NCBI GenBank assembly: GCA_019745775.1
Contig: JAIESR010000035.1
Location: 1 to 47,735, forward strand
Source of the DNA: Xanthobacteraceae bacterium
GTDB lineage: Bacteria; Pseudomonadota; Alphaproteobacteria; Rhizobiales; Xanthobacteraceae
Reading direction: 5' to 3'
DNA length: 47,735 nt
The position numbers were made by a program, and so were the translations under genes. Below, in pieces: positions 1 through 8,575 of this stretch. Every line of letters begins with the position of its first letter. Position 1 is the stretch's first letter. Below the pieces are notes generated by a model. That model was not told where the DNA came from, did not search any database, and saw nothing but the letters and a program-made list of their open reading frames with translations.

Positions 1-535
1 TTGCCGCCGCGGCTGATTCCGGCGCCGGCGCGGGAGCGGCCGGCGGCGTCACCGCCGCAGCGGCGGGCGGCCGATAGCGCGGCGCGGGCGTGTCGCGGAA
101 CGCGCGCTCGAGCTCGTCGATGACATTCTCGTTCGGCTGGGCCGTCGATGGCGCCGATGCCGTGGCTGCGGCCATGCGCTCGAGCTTCTCGATCAGGTCG
201 CGATCGTTGCCGGCAGGCTCGGCCTGATTTTGCTCGAGTTGATCGAGCACGATCTTCACGCGGTCGATGGTGGCGAGCACCAGCGTTACGGCGTCGCCGG
301 TGACGCGCGCGCCATCGCGGAATTTGCCCATCAGCGCTTCCGCGGCATGGGTCAGCGCTTCGAGCCGCGGCAGATTGAGGAAGCCGCAGGTGCCCTTGAT
401 GGTGTGGACGAGCCGGAAGATGTTGTTGAGGATCTTGGCGTTGTTCGGATCCTGCTCAAAACGCACCAGCTCGACGTCGACGACGTCGATGCTTTCATGC
501 GTCTCAGTGAGGAAGTCGCGGAGCAGCTCGTCCAT
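1..535 (-). CDS. cheA: Chemotaxis histidine kinase CheA, N-terminal part (cut by window edge)
   Basis: This is the first ~178 residues of CheA, the cytoplasmic kinase that relays chemoreceptor signals to CheY and CheB. The start codon is the ATG complementary to 533-535, giving MDELLRDFLTETHESID. The N-terminal Hpt domain is clear: LVHTIKGTCGFL at about residues 43-54 holds the phospho-accepting histidine (HTIKG). Downstream there is a linker rich in Ala and Pro, which is usual between P1 and P2. The kinase and CheW-like domains lie beyond the left edge. The next gene, chpT, is on the same strand about 175 bp upstream, with a CtrA-like box between them. The identity rests on the Hpt motif and the chpT neighbour. 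Confidence 0.9.
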   Translation of the reverse strand, partial: MDELLRDFLTETHESIDVVDVELVRFEQDPNNAKILNNIFRLVHTIKGTCGFLNLPRLEALTHAAEALMGKFRDGARVTGDAVTLVLATIDRVKIVLDQLEQNQAEPAGNDRDLIEKLERMAAATASAPSTAQPNENVIDELERAFRDTPAPRYRPPAAAAVTPPAAPAPAPESAAAA

Positions 536-658
536 GACAGCTTTCAAGCACGCCAAAATGCTCCCCAATCGGCGACCTTTTGGGAGCGTAAACAGTGTGT
601 TGGCAAAGGGTTTAATTTCCGTGCACGGCGCACGGGCGCGTCGACCTTTCCGCGCGCG

Positions 659-673
659 TTAAGCAAGCGTTAG
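659..673 (-). promoter_or_regulatory. CtrA-like box upstream of cheA
   Basis: The + strand reads TTAA, seven bases, then TTAG; on the - strand CTAA-N7-TTAA. This is one base off the full CtrA consensus TTAA-N7-TTAA. It sits ~125 bp upstream of the cheA start and just downstream of chpT. CtrA commonly controls chemotaxis and flagellar genes in this order. Binding is inferred from sequence only. Confidence 0.4.
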
Positions 674-709
674 GCAATTCGCCATCCGGCCGGAATCAGC
701 GCGGTATTG

Positions 710-1348
710 CTAGCGTGTGGCCACCGTCACGGTGTCGCCCTCGGCGGTGAGGCCGATCGTGAGCCCGCAGGCCTTGGCCAACAGGCCGGTATAGAACGGC
801 TGGATGGCGTGGGCGTCGACGTTGCCGCTCTCCGACTGGCCATCGAGCAGGCCCGGCACCGCCTGGTTGATGCGCGCATTGATGCCGGTGGCGGTGATCT
901 TGAATCCCATGGTCTCGCCGGAACCGATCGGATCGACGGTCAGCGTGCCGCCGCGCGGAATTGTGCCGCCCGCGACCACCAGCATGTTGAGCAGGAGCTT
1001 CACGCGGTTCTTGGGCAACAGCGCGCGCTGCAGGTTCCAGGTCAGCTTGACCTTGTCGTCTTCGATGTGACCGCGCGCCACGGTCTCGGCATCGCCGGTG
1101 TCGATCTGGGCGCCGGCGGAGCCGGCCGCACCAAAGGCGATCCGGCAGAATTGCAGGCGGGCGGAGGCGGTGCGCGCGCTCTTCTTGATCAGGTCCATAG
1201 CGAAGGTCCTGGTCTCCGCGTCGCCGCCCTCCTCCAGCACCTCGAGCCCGTTGACGATGGCGCCGGCCGGGCTGATGAGGTCGTGGCAGACGCGCGAGCA
1301 CAGCAGCGCCGCAAGATCGAGCGACTCGAGGGTCACGGGTCCGGACAT
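710..1348 (-). CDS. chpT: Histidine phosphotransferase ChpT
   Basis: This 212-residue protein is the phosphotransferase that passes phosphate from the hybrid kinase CckA to the response regulators CtrA and CpdR. The start is the ATG complementary to 1346-1348 (MSGPVTLESLDLAALLC); upstream extension in the same frame is Arg-rich and unlike the family. The H-box motif CHDLISPAGAIVNGLE at about residues 20-35 carries the phosphorylated His and the following conserved Pro and Asn. The C-terminal part keeps the degenerate ATPase-like fold, including GFKITATG and the terminal GLTAEGDTVTVATR. Length matches the family. It lies upstream of cheA on the same strand, an arrangement that places cell-cycle control beside chemotaxis. 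Confidence 0.88.
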   Translation of the reverse strand: MSGPVTLESLDLAALLCSRVCHDLISPAGAIVNGLEVLEEGGDAETRTFAMDLIKKSARTASARLQFCRIAFGAAGSAGAQIDTGDAETVARGHIEDDKVKLTWNLQRALLPKNRVKLLLNMLVVAGGTIPRGGTLTVDPIGSGETMGFKITATGINARINQAVPGLLDGQSESGNVDAHAIQPFYTGLLAKACGLTIGLTAEGDTVTVATR

Positions 1349-1474
1349 GCCTATGTCTCCGGTTACGGGATGCAGCGGATCGGGACGCGACTCGAATCGC
1401 GATCTGGCGCGAACGCGGCGGTGTGATACACCGCGTCGACTCATTCGCCAAGGCAAGACCACGTATCGTCAAAT

Positions 1475-2302
1475 ATGACTGTTCCATCCGACGCCGCCCT
1501 CATCGAGGACATGACGACCATCGTTTCGCGGGCGGCGGCGGCCGTCCTCGCCGCCCGCGAAAGCGCGCTCAACACGCGCACCAAGGCCGATCAGTCGCCG
1601 GTGACGGCGGCCGACGACGCCTCCGAGGCGCTCATCCTGGAAGGCATGGCGCGGGTGCTGCCGGGCGTGCCGGTCATTTCCGAGGAGGCGAGCGCGCGCG
1701 CCGCCGTTGGCGCGGTCGGTGATGAATTCATCCTGGTCGATCCGGTCGACGGAACCCGCGAACTGGTGGCAGGGCGCGATGAATTCACGATCAACCTGGG
1801 GCTGGTGCGGGACGGCCTCCCGGCACTCGGCATTGTCATGGCGCCCGCGCTCGGGCTGGCCTGGCGCACGGCCGCCGGTGGCGGCGCGGAGCGGTTTCGG
1901 CTCGTCCCCGGCGCCGCCGCCGACACCGCCACCGAGATCGCCGCGATCCGGACCCGGCCGATGCCGAAAGCAGGCATTGTCGCCGCGGTCAGCCGCTCGC
2001 ATTTCGATGCCGCGACCGGCGCATTTCTGACCCGGCTGGGTGCGCGCTTCGGTGAGGTGACACGGCTGGAGAGCGGGTCGGCGATCAAACTCTGCCGCGT
2101 GGCCGAGGGCGTGGCCGACGTCTATCCCCGGCTGGCGCCGACCCACCAGTGGGACGTCGCGGCAGGCCACGCGATCCTCGCCGCGGCCGGCGGCACCGTC
2201 ACCACGGCGGAGGGTTTGCCTCTGTCCTATCGCCCCGCCGACGGCCTGCGCGTCGCCGGCTTCATCGCCTGGGGCGACCCTTCGGCCGCCACCCCCTGCT
2301 GA
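1475..2302 (+). CDS. cysQ: 3'(2'),5'-bisphosphate nucleotidase, CysQ / inositol monophosphatase family
   Basis: The 275-residue product belongs to the Mg-dependent, Li-sensitive phosphatase fold. CysQ removes the 3' phosphate from PAP (3'-phosphoadenosine 5'-phosphate), a by-product of sulfate assimilation. Visible motifs are SPVTAADDASE (substrate lid), ISEEAS with the metal-binding Glu, the signature DPVDGTRELVAGRDEFT, and the C-terminal QWDVAAGHAILAAAGG, all in the usual order. DGTRELVAGR with Glu-Leu after DGTR fits CysQ better than a true inositol monophosphatase (DGTxNF). It is divergent from chpT and its stop lies 9 bp from that of the convergent YHS-domain gene. No strong Shine-Dalgarno sequence is seen before the ATG. 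Confidence 0.85.
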   Translation: MTVPSDAALIEDMTTIVSRAAAAVLAARESALNTRTKADQSPVTAADDASEALILEGMARVLPGVPVISEEASARAAVGAVGDEFILVDPVDGTRELVAGRDEFTINLGLVRDGLPALGIVMAPALGLAWRTAAGGGAERFRLVPGAAADTATEIAAIRTRPMPKAGIVAAVSRSHFDAATGAFLTRLGARFGEVTRLESGSAIKLCRVAEGVADVYPRLAPTHQWDVAAGHAILAAAGGTVTTAEGLPLSYRPADGLRVAGFIAWGDPSAATPC

Positions 2303-2311
2303 ACGCCTGCT

Positions 2312-2818
2312 TCAAGGGACCAAGGTTTTCTGCACCGCCGGCCAGGCCTCGTCCGCGGCAGCCGTGACCTGCTCGCGGTTCACGGCGAATATCGCCTTGG
2401 TTTCCGGCGACTGGAACAGGTAGAGGCGCTCGTCCTCGATCGAGAAGATGCGCGGGTCGCCGGCGATCGCCACGTTGCGGCCGAGCCCGACCGGATCGTA
2501 GCCGCCGAAGCGCGGCATATAGACCTCCGGATCGGCGACGAAGGCGGCGAGATTGCCGGGATTACGGAAGCGCCAGACCACGCCGGCATGCCGGTGCTCG
2601 AACTCGCCCCTGCCGAGGGTGGGCGCGCCATCGGTAAAATAGGCGACCGGGTCATAGCCGTGAATCGCCAGCCCGGTATTGCGGTCGACCACGATATGTT
2701 CGGTGGTGGCCGCGCCGATCGGCAGCGCCGCGGCCGCCATCCACAGCAGGGCAAGCGCCGCGGCGCCCCTCCGGGCGCGCCCAAAGGCCACCTTCCGTGC
2801 ATGCCGCCGTACGGCCAT
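2312..2818 (-). CDS. Exported YHS domain-containing protein
   Basis: This 168-residue protein begins with a basic N-terminus followed by a hydrophobic stretch (AALALLWMAAAALPIGAA), so it is probably exported to the periplasm. The remainder is a YHS-type domain: LAIHGYDPVAYFTDGAP at about residues 51-67, then FEHRHAGVVWRFRNPGNLAAFVADPE and YMPRFGGYDPVGL. In this form the Cys of classical metal-binding YHS domains is replaced, as is common in YHS proteins of alphaproteobacteria. The exact role is unknown; tentative links in the family are to metal or heme handling. It is convergent with cysQ. Confidence 0.75.
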   Translation of the reverse strand: MAVRRHARKVAFGRARRGAAALALLWMAAAALPIGAATTEHIVVDRNTGLAIHGYDPVAYFTDGAPTLGRGEFEHRHAGVVWRFRNPGNLAAFVADPEVYMPRFGGYDPVGLGRNVAIAGDPRIFSIEDERLYLFQSPETKAIFAVNREQVTAAADEAWPAVQKTLVP

Positions 2819-2922
2819 AGTATTGCCGATCCTGTGGCGATTCGGTTGCGTTCGTGCCGCAAACCTAGGCTACTGGCGTGACGAAGCCGTAAATCCTGGC
2901 TGGGATCGAATGGAGCTTTTCG

Positions 2923-3510
2923 ATGGGCGCCGTACTGCGGGGGCTACTTCTATTTATTGTCTTGCTGGGCTTTGGAACGCCGCTCGCGGCACAGGAGCAA
3001 CCGCCGCCCGGATCGCCGCCGCCTGCATCGCAGTACCCGCCGGGTGAACTGGTTTCGACCGGCCACCGCTTCTTCGGCACGGTCTCGCGCGGCCTGGCGA
3101 GCGTCATCGAAAAAGCGGTCAGCAACTGGGGCCTTCCCAACGGCTACATCCTCGGCCAGGAGGCGGGCGGCGCGTTCGTCGCCGGACTGCGCTACGGCGA
3201 GGGCACGCTTTATACCCGCAACGCCGGCGATCGCCGCGTGTTCTGGCAGGGGCCCTCGATCGGGTTCGACTGGGGCGGCGAAGGCGCACGCACCATGATC
3301 CTGGTCTATCACCTGCCCTCGACCGAGGCGATGTATCAGCGCTTCGCCGGCATCGACGGGTCGGCCTATTTCGTGGGCGGCTTCGGCATGACCGCGCTCG
3401 GCGCCGGCAACATCGTTCTGGTGCCGATCCGCTCCGGCGTCGGCCTGCGGCTCGGCGCCAATATCGGCTACCTGCATTTCACCCGCGCGCCGACCTGGAA
3501 TCCGTTCTAG
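2923..3510 (+). CDS. eipA: Envelope integrity protein EipA-like (DUF1134)
   Basis: The 195-residue product has a cleavable signal peptide (GLLLFIVLLGFGTPLAAQ) and a proline-rich linker before the conserved domain. DUF1134 features are visible: SVIEKAVSNWGLPNGYILGQEAGGAFVAGLRYGEG, then GPSIGFDWGGEG at about residues 109-120 and a glycine-rich C-terminus with VGLRLGANIGYL. In Brucella the orthologue is a periplasmic beta-barrel-fold protein needed for envelope stability and controlled by the CtrA pathway. The start is preceded by GGAG. The gene stands alone between the YHS gene and the coiled-coil gene. Family assignment is firm; function here is by analogy. Confidence 0.85.
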   Translation: MGAVLRGLLLFIVLLGFGTPLAAQEQPPPGSPPPASQYPPGELVSTGHRFFGTVSRGLASVIEKAVSNWGLPNGYILGQEAGGAFVAGLRYGEGTLYTRNAGDRRVFWQGPSIGFDWGGEGARTMILVYHLPSTEAMYQRFAGIDGSAYFVGGFGMTALGAGNIVLVPIRSGVGLRLGANIGYLHFTRAPTWNPF

Positions 3511-3713
3511 GGTTGCCGACAAGATCGCGTGCTCCATCGCCGCCTCGAAAGAACCGCCCTCGCGTAGCGCGCCGGCATTGGGCCTGCGGCGCTCATGCCT
3601 TGAAAGCTTCGCCAACGGAGGCGGATTTAGGTTAATCGTCCCGATCGCTGGTCCCGCAGGGCGGGCCGTGGCAATGTGGTAAAAATTCAAGGCGGTGTAG
3701 GAGGCGTAGCCAG

Positions 3714-4985
3714 ATGATCGAACCGATCATGTATGTGGCGATCGGATTCTTGGTCGCGTGCATGCTCGTCATCGGCATTATCCCGGTCGTGCACGCGCGC
3801 GCGGTGCGGCTCACCACCCGCCGCCTCGAAGCGGTGACGCCGATGTCGATGGCCGAGATCCAGGCCGACAAGGACCAGCTGCGCGCCGAATTCGCGATGT
3901 CGACCCGACGGCTCGAGATGAGCGTCGAGCAGATGAAGGCGAAGACCACGAGCCAGCTCGCCGAGATCGGCAAGAAGAGCGAGGCGATCGGCCGGATCAA
4001 GCTCGAGCTGGGCGAAAAGACCGCGGCGCTGTTTGCGCTCGAAGCCAAGGAACAGCAGCTCAGCGACGACCTCAACGCGACCAGGCGGCAGCTCGACCAG
4101 AAAACCACCGCCCTGGCGGAGGCCGAGCGGGCGCTGGCGGAGACCCGCGCCCAGCTCACCAGCGCTTCGACCACCGTCAACGACACCAGCCTGACCGTCG
4201 ACAGCCAGCGCGTCGAGCTCGTCACGGCGCGCGCGCAGATCGAGGTGCTCAAAGGCCAGATCGAGGGCTACGACAAGGAAAGCCGCGCGCTGCACGAGCG
4301 CCTGACCATCGAGACCACCGCCGGCGACGCCACCCGCCAGGCGCTGACGTCCGAGATCGCGAAGTCCGAGGGGCTGACCGCCCGCGTCGCCGAGCTCGAG
4401 CGGCAGGTGGTCGCGCAGACGACCGAGGCCGAAGTGCTCGGCCGCCGCGTGCAGGAGCTGCTGGCCAAGCTCGACGAGCAGGGCCGCTCCATCAACGAGT
4501 CTGATACGCTGCGCACCGAGGCGAGCTCCGCGCAGCAGACCGTGATGGCGCTGCGCGCGGAGCTGATGGAAGCCGACAACCGCCGCCGCAGCGCGACCGA
4601 GACACTCACCACCGAGCGCAACACGCTCGAAGAGCAGCTCAAGCAGTCGCAGGCTGAGCGCGACAAGCTGCAGGCCGAAATCGTGGCGATGAAGCGCGAG
4701 GCCGAGTCTGCCTGGCAGACCGAGCGCATGGAGAACGCGGTGCTGCGCGAGCGCATCAACGACGTCGCCGCCGAGGTCGCGCGCCTCACCAGCGTGCTGG
4801 AGGGCCCGGGCTCGACCATCGAGTCGATGCTCGCGGGCGTGTCCACCACGGTGCCGCTCGCGCCGGCGGCATCGACCGCCTCCCCCGAGAAGCGCAACGG
4901 CGAAAGCGCGCGCGGCTCGCTCGCCGACCGCATGCGGGCCCTGCAAAGCCGCGCCTCCCAGCTGCCGCAGCCGGGCCGCGCCTGA
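3714..4985 (+). CDS. Membrane-anchored coiled-coil protein of unknown function
   Basis: The 423-residue product has one N-terminal membrane segment (about residues 6-26) and then a nearly uninterrupted Glu/Gln/Arg/Ala-rich heptad pattern from about 50 to 370. This predicts a long cytoplasmic coiled coil anchored in the inner membrane. A short Pro/Ala-rich region follows (PLAPAASTASPEK). The end, RGSLADRMRALQSRASQLP, looks like a short helical tail. A strong AGGAGG lies about 10 bases before the ATG. It resembles SMC- or RmuC-like proteins only through coiled-coil composition; no ATPase or nuclease motif is present. Function unknown; a structural or scaffold role is an inference. Confidence 0.75.
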   Translation: MIEPIMYVAIGFLVACMLVIGIIPVVHARAVRLTTRRLEAVTPMSMAEIQADKDQLRAEFAMSTRRLEMSVEQMKAKTTSQLAEIGKKSEAIGRIKLELGEKTAALFALEAKEQQLSDDLNATRRQLDQKTTALAEAERALAETRAQLTSASTTVNDTSLTVDSQRVELVTARAQIEVLKGQIEGYDKESRALHERLTIETTAGDATRQALTSEIAKSEGLTARVAELERQVVAQTTEAEVLGRRVQELLAKLDEQGRSINESDTLRTEASSAQQTVMALRAELMEADNRRRSATETLTTERNTLEEQLKQSQAERDKLQAEIVAMKREAESAWQTERMENAVLRERINDVAAEVARLTSVLEGPGSTIESMLAGVSTTVPLAPAASTASPEKRNGESARGSLADRMRALQSRASQLPQPGRA

Positions 4986-5126
4986 GAGCGCGCGGATGCG
5001 ACGTCGGACGGCGGCGGCGGCAGGACGGATCGAATTGGTCGCAAGGCGCACGGCGGTTCGAAAACGGGCACAAAACCAGCGCGCTTGATTACAGCCGCCG
5101 CCTGCCTTAAATGCTGCCCTCGGACC

Positions 5127-5201
5127 GGGCGCTTAGCTCAGCGGGAGAGCGTTCCCTTCACACGGGAGAGGTCGTAGGTTCAATCCCTACAGCGCCCACC
5201 A
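5127..5201 (+). tRNA. tRNA-Val (anticodon CAC)
   Basis: A complete 75-nt cloverleaf. The acceptor stem is GGGCGCT/AGCGCCC; the D arm GCTC/GAGC; the anticodon stem TTCCC/GGGAG closes the loop TTCACAC, so the anticodon is CAC. The T arm is GTAGG-TTCAATC-CCTAC. The terminal CCA is encoded. Its 3' half, from 5153, is repeated exactly at 9926 and 20003 and in decayed form at 18036, marking it as the integration target of the elements that follow. Confidence 0.97.
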
Positions 5202-5203
5202 TT

Positions 5204-5672
5204 GAACCGCTGCTGGTGCCGGGTTTTCGGCGTCTCTCCCCTTCCCACTTCGGCAACTCAAAACGGAACGCAACGGGAAATCGGCAATTCGACCCGTGGA
5301 AAATCCGTGCGCTTTTTTCTGCGGATTTGTTCCGTGGTGATCGTTCGCGTTTGTTCACGGGGTGTCAATCTGTGGTCCGTTCTCACGAAAGGCCCACACG
5401 TAGATGCCGCCTGCTGATTCCTCCAACACCCACTGTTTAACTCTTTCGTCTCACGACGGATAAGCACTGGGTCCCTTGGGGGTGCACGTCATCATCTGAA
5501 GGCAAATGGCCGCAGACGACTGTCGAACAGGGACAGCGTCCGCCAGGCGGACGCTGTCCCTGTCCTTCGTTGACCCCTGCGGGATTCCCTTGATGATGGC
5601 CGTCGTACCCCATCGGATCGTGATCGGCTTCGTTCCGAAGCCACGCGTTGGCTCAGACCCCGAGGTTCGATA
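5204..5672. other. Island left flank, no gene, contains a long palindrome
   Basis: About 470 bp between the tRNA and the first island gene. I see no convincing protein in any frame. The first ~200 bp is comparatively A/T-rich with a TTTTTT run near 5313. The only clear structure is the palindrome at 5527-5563. Confidence 0.5.
5527..5563. repeat. Perfect 18-bp inverted repeat with 1-nt centre
   Basis: The arms ACAGGGACAGCGTCCGCC and its exact reverse complement are separated by a single A at 5545. It is too tight for a normal terminator loop unless the central bases stay unpaired, and no T-run follows. It might be a protein-binding palindrome or an end of a lost element. It lies 110 bp upstream of the first gene of block A. 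Confidence 0.8.
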
Positions 5673-6707
5673 ATGGAATTCGGCATCTTCGACCACGTCG
5701 ATCGAACCGGCGCACCACTCCACGAATACTACGAGCAGCGTCTTAAGCTTGCCGAAGCCTATGATCGCGCCGGCTTCTATTGCTATCATGTTGCCGAGCA
5801 TCACTTTACGCCACTGGGTATGGCGCCGTCGCCGAGCGTCTACCTGTCGGCCGTCGCGCAACGGACCCGTCAGCTCCGCTTCGGTCCACTGGTCTATCTG
5901 CTGCCGCTCTATCATCCACTCAGGCTGATCGAAGAGATCGGCATGCTCGATCAGATGAGCGGCGGGCGTCTGCAAGTCGGGGTCGGGCGCGGCATCTCCC
6001 CGCTCGAGGTCGGCTACTACGGGCAACATCCCGACCGTACGCAGGCGGTCTACGAGGAAGCGCTCCAGGTGCTCCGGAAAGGCCTGACCAACCAAATCTT
6101 GAGTTTCGAGGGACAATTTTTTTCGTATCGGGACGTCCCGATGGAGATCACGCCGATTCAGCGGCCGCATCCGCCATTGTGGATGGGCGTCAAATCAGTC
6201 GCCAGTGCCGAGGCGGCCGCGCGCGACAACATCAACATCGTCTGTCTGATGAGTGCGTCCGACATGCGCTCCCGCGCCGATCGCTACCGTGCGGTGTGGC
6301 GGCAACACCATCCCGATGCGGACACCGAGCCGAAGGTCGGATTATCGCATTTCATCGTGGTTGCGCCCACCGACCAGGAGGCGCTCGATATTGCGGCGCG
6401 AGCCTATGAGCGGTGGCACACGAACTTCCATTATCTCTATCGACTGCATGGACGTGATCCTGTCCAGGGGGTACGCCCTCCAGAGTTCAATCAGCTCATT
6501 GAGACGGGCCAAGGCATTGCGGGATCTCCGGCGACGGTTACCCAGTTCCTCCGCGCGCAAGTGGAGGTTTCGGCCGTCAACTATCTTGTCGGTCAGTTTT
6601 CCTTCGGCGATATGTGTTACGACGAGGCTGGTCGTTCGGTCGAGCTGTTCGCACGTCACGTCATTCCGGCGTTGCGCCAAACCGAGCCTGTGGCGGCTGC
6701 CGGTTGA
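5673..6707 (+). CDS. LLM class flavin-dependent oxidoreductase
   Basis: This 344-residue protein has the luciferase-like monooxygenase barrel fold. The start is typical (MEFGIFDHVDRTGAPLHEYYEQRL) and is followed by AEAYDRAGFYCYHVAEHHF, where luciferase-family proteins place the active-site His-rich segment. LRFGPLVYLLPLYHPLRLIEEIGMLDQMSGGRLQVGVGRG at about residues 66-105 is the classical flavin-phosphate-binding region. Such enzymes use FMNH2 and O2 to oxidise a substrate, sometimes with F420 instead. The substrate cannot be read from sequence. It leads block A, 50 bp before the aldolase gene, and probably shares its transcript. Confidence 0.85.
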   Translation: MEFGIFDHVDRTGAPLHEYYEQRLKLAEAYDRAGFYCYHVAEHHFTPLGMAPSPSVYLSAVAQRTRQLRFGPLVYLLPLYHPLRLIEEIGMLDQMSGGRLQVGVGRGISPLEVGYYGQHPDRTQAVYEEALQVLRKGLTNQILSFEGQFFSYRDVPMEITPIQRPHPPLWMGVKSVASAEAAARDNINIVCLMSASDMRSRADRYRAVWRQHHPDADTEPKVGLSHFIVVAPTDQEALDIAARAYERWHTNFHYLYRLHGRDPVQGVRPPEFNQLIETGQGIAGSPATVTQFLRAQVEVSAVNYLVGQFSFGDMCYDEAGRSVELFARHVIPALRQTEPVAAAG

Positions 6708-6757
6708 TGCTTCGCTTGCACGAACTTTCAGGAAGGCCGGACTACCGGAGTAAAAAG

Positions 6758-7507
6758 ATGATCGACGACAAACTCGCCAAGGACCTCGACGAACTCGCCG
6801 TGGGTTGCCGCGTGCTGCAGGCACACGGGCACGGCGACAAGACTGTCGGGCACCTCTCGCTCCGCGATCCGCACGCGCGCGGCTTTTGGCTGAAGCGGGC
6901 ACAGGCGGGGTTGGACGAGATCATGTCACCCGCGGATTTTGTTCTGCTGGATTTCAACGGCAACCGGCTTCACGGTAAGGGTGGCATACATTTCGAGTGG
7001 CCGATCCACAGCGAGATATATAACTCCCGCCCCGAGATAAACTCCGTCGGACATACGCATCCGTTCTACGCCAGCCTCTTTGCGGCGCTTGACGTACCGC
7101 TCAAGGCGATCGCGCACGAAGCCTGTTATTTCGAATCCGACGTGCCGCTATATCGAGGCACGACCAAAATCCTTGATAGTCCTCAGCTCGGACGCGATCT
7201 CGCCGCGGTGCTCGGGCGGCATCATGCGGTCTTCATGCAGAACCACGGCATCACGTTCTGCGGAGCCTCGACGGCGGCGGCCGTCATGTTCGGCATCATT
7301 CTGGAGAAGGCCTGCAAGCAGCAGATCACGTTGGCTTCCTATGGCGCCCCGATGGTGGAAACCCCGCGCGAGGAGGTCGTCGACAAGGCGCGGAGCTTGA
7401 CCAGACCGGCCCTGTTGAAAGACTTCTTCGACTACTATTGTCGACAGCTCGCGACGATCGAGAAGCTCGGGTTTCCGGCCTGGTTTGGAGGCGAATTGCC
7501 CGGCTGA
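6758..7507 (+). CDS. Class II aldolase/adducin family protein
   Basis: The 249-residue product matches the zinc-dependent aldolase fold of fuculose- and ribulose-phosphate aldolases. HTHPFYASLF holds two of the metal-binding histidines and MQNHGITF the third. An acidic residue (EACYFESDVPLY) follows in the usual region. The start ATG at 6758 has GGAG 8 bases upstream; the longer frame from 6614 overlaps the previous gene and is not needed. It probably catalyses a retro-aldol cleavage or a decarboxylation in the same pathway as the upstream flavin oxidoreductase. Substrate unknown. Confidence 0.85.
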   Translation: MIDDKLAKDLDELAVGCRVLQAHGHGDKTVGHLSLRDPHARGFWLKRAQAGLDEIMSPADFVLLDFNGNRLHGKGGIHFEWPIHSEIYNSRPEINSVGHTHPFYASLFAALDVPLKAIAHEACYFESDVPLYRGTTKILDSPQLGRDLAAVLGRHHAVFMQNHGITFCGASTAAAVMFGIILEKACKQQITLASYGAPMVETPREEVVDKARSLTRPALLKDFFDYYCRQLATIEKLGFPAWFGGELPG

Positions 7508-7568
7508 ACGGGATGGCCGGCCGCCTCTCGCGGCTTGAGACATTGGAGCTTCGCTGAGAGGTGGGGCT

Positions 7569-8417
7569 TTGGCAAAGCATTTGACCGGAGAATCTCGAGG
7601 AGCGCTTCGCACGCTGACGGTGCTGCGGGCATTGAATAAGCACAACGGCGCTACCATAACCGAGCTTCATGCCGCCACGCATATTTCGCGCCCCGCGCTC
7701 TACCGCATCCTGGCCGCGCTTGGCATGGCCGGGTACGTCGCCCGGACGACGGAAGGCGCCAAATACCTGCTGACCTCCTTGGTCAGGACGCTGAGCGATG
7801 GCTACCGCGACGATCACTGGATCTGCGAGGTGGCGACACCGGTCATGCACGAACTGCAAAAGACCATTTTGTGGCCAACCGATCTGGCCACACTTCACAA
7901 CTACGAAATGCACCTTCGCGACACGACCCGCCGGCGAAGTCCATTCGTCATCGATCAGGGGGCGGTCGGCGCACGCCTGTCTATGTTGCAGACAGCATCG
8001 GGGCTAGCTTATCTCGCCCATTGCGGGGATGACGAGCGCAAGACGATTTTGAACGTCCTGCGGCGACCGGGCAATCCAGACTACGCTTTCGCGTGCCAGC
8101 CCTCACGCGTCAGCCGGCTTCTTCAGGAGGTCCGGGCGAAAGGCTACGGCTGGCGGTACAAGCACAAGTACCGCACGCAGGGTAGCGCACGAACGGGGTC
8201 GATCGCCGTTCCTATTTACTTCGACCGGCGCGTGGTCGCGACGGTAGGGATGACGTTCATCGCTCGCGCGCTCACCGTAAATGACGCCGCGAGCCGGCAC
8301 CTCAACAATTTGAAGACCGCGGCGCGAGAAATCGAGAGACGCCTCAAGGCGCCGCCCAGCGCTGCGTCGACTGCCGGACGATCGACCAACTTCGATAGCC
8401 GGCCAGCGTCGCGCTGA
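7569..8417 (+). CDS. IclR-family transcriptional regulator
   Basis: The 282-residue protein starts at a TTG codon (7569) preceded by GAGAGGTGGGG. It has an N-terminal winged helix (LRTLTVLRALNKHNGATITELHAATHISRPALYRILAALGMAGYV, about residues 14-58) and a C-terminal IclR effector domain with SMLQTASGLAYLAH and GSIAVPIYF. IclR proteins bind small aromatic or aliphatic acids and control nearby catabolic genes. The position inside block A, between the aldolase and the Bug receptor on the same strand, makes these its likely targets. The closest well-known relatives by pattern are MhpR-type activators; this is not certain. Confidence 0.88.
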   Translation: MAKHLTGESRGALRTLTVLRALNKHNGATITELHAATHISRPALYRILAALGMAGYVARTTEGAKYLLTSLVRTLSDGYRDDHWICEVATPVMHELQKTILWPTDLATLHNYEMHLRDTTRRRSPFVIDQGAVGARLSMLQTASGLAYLAHCGDDERKTILNVLRRPGNPDYAFACQPSRVSRLLQEVRAKGYGWRYKHKYRTQGSARTGSIAVPIYFDRRVVATVGMTFIARALTVNDAASRHLNNLKTAAREIERRLKAPPSAASTAGRSTNFDSRPASR

Positions 8418-8575
8418 ACCCAAGGAAGCCATAAGAGTTCGTTACTGGCTGGCGTCCGGCCAGCGGACGCGCAGCAATTTCATCATTGACCGCTCCCCCC
8501 TCGCGACACCTTGATCGAGACCAATGTAGCTTCGCTGACCTGCTGAGCTGAAGAAACGAGCGCTGGAAGGACCCA

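Noticed and set aside
230-673. Plus-strand frames opposite cheA, such as 230-673
   Set aside because: They are antisense shadows of the Hpt domain coding region and have no family pattern.
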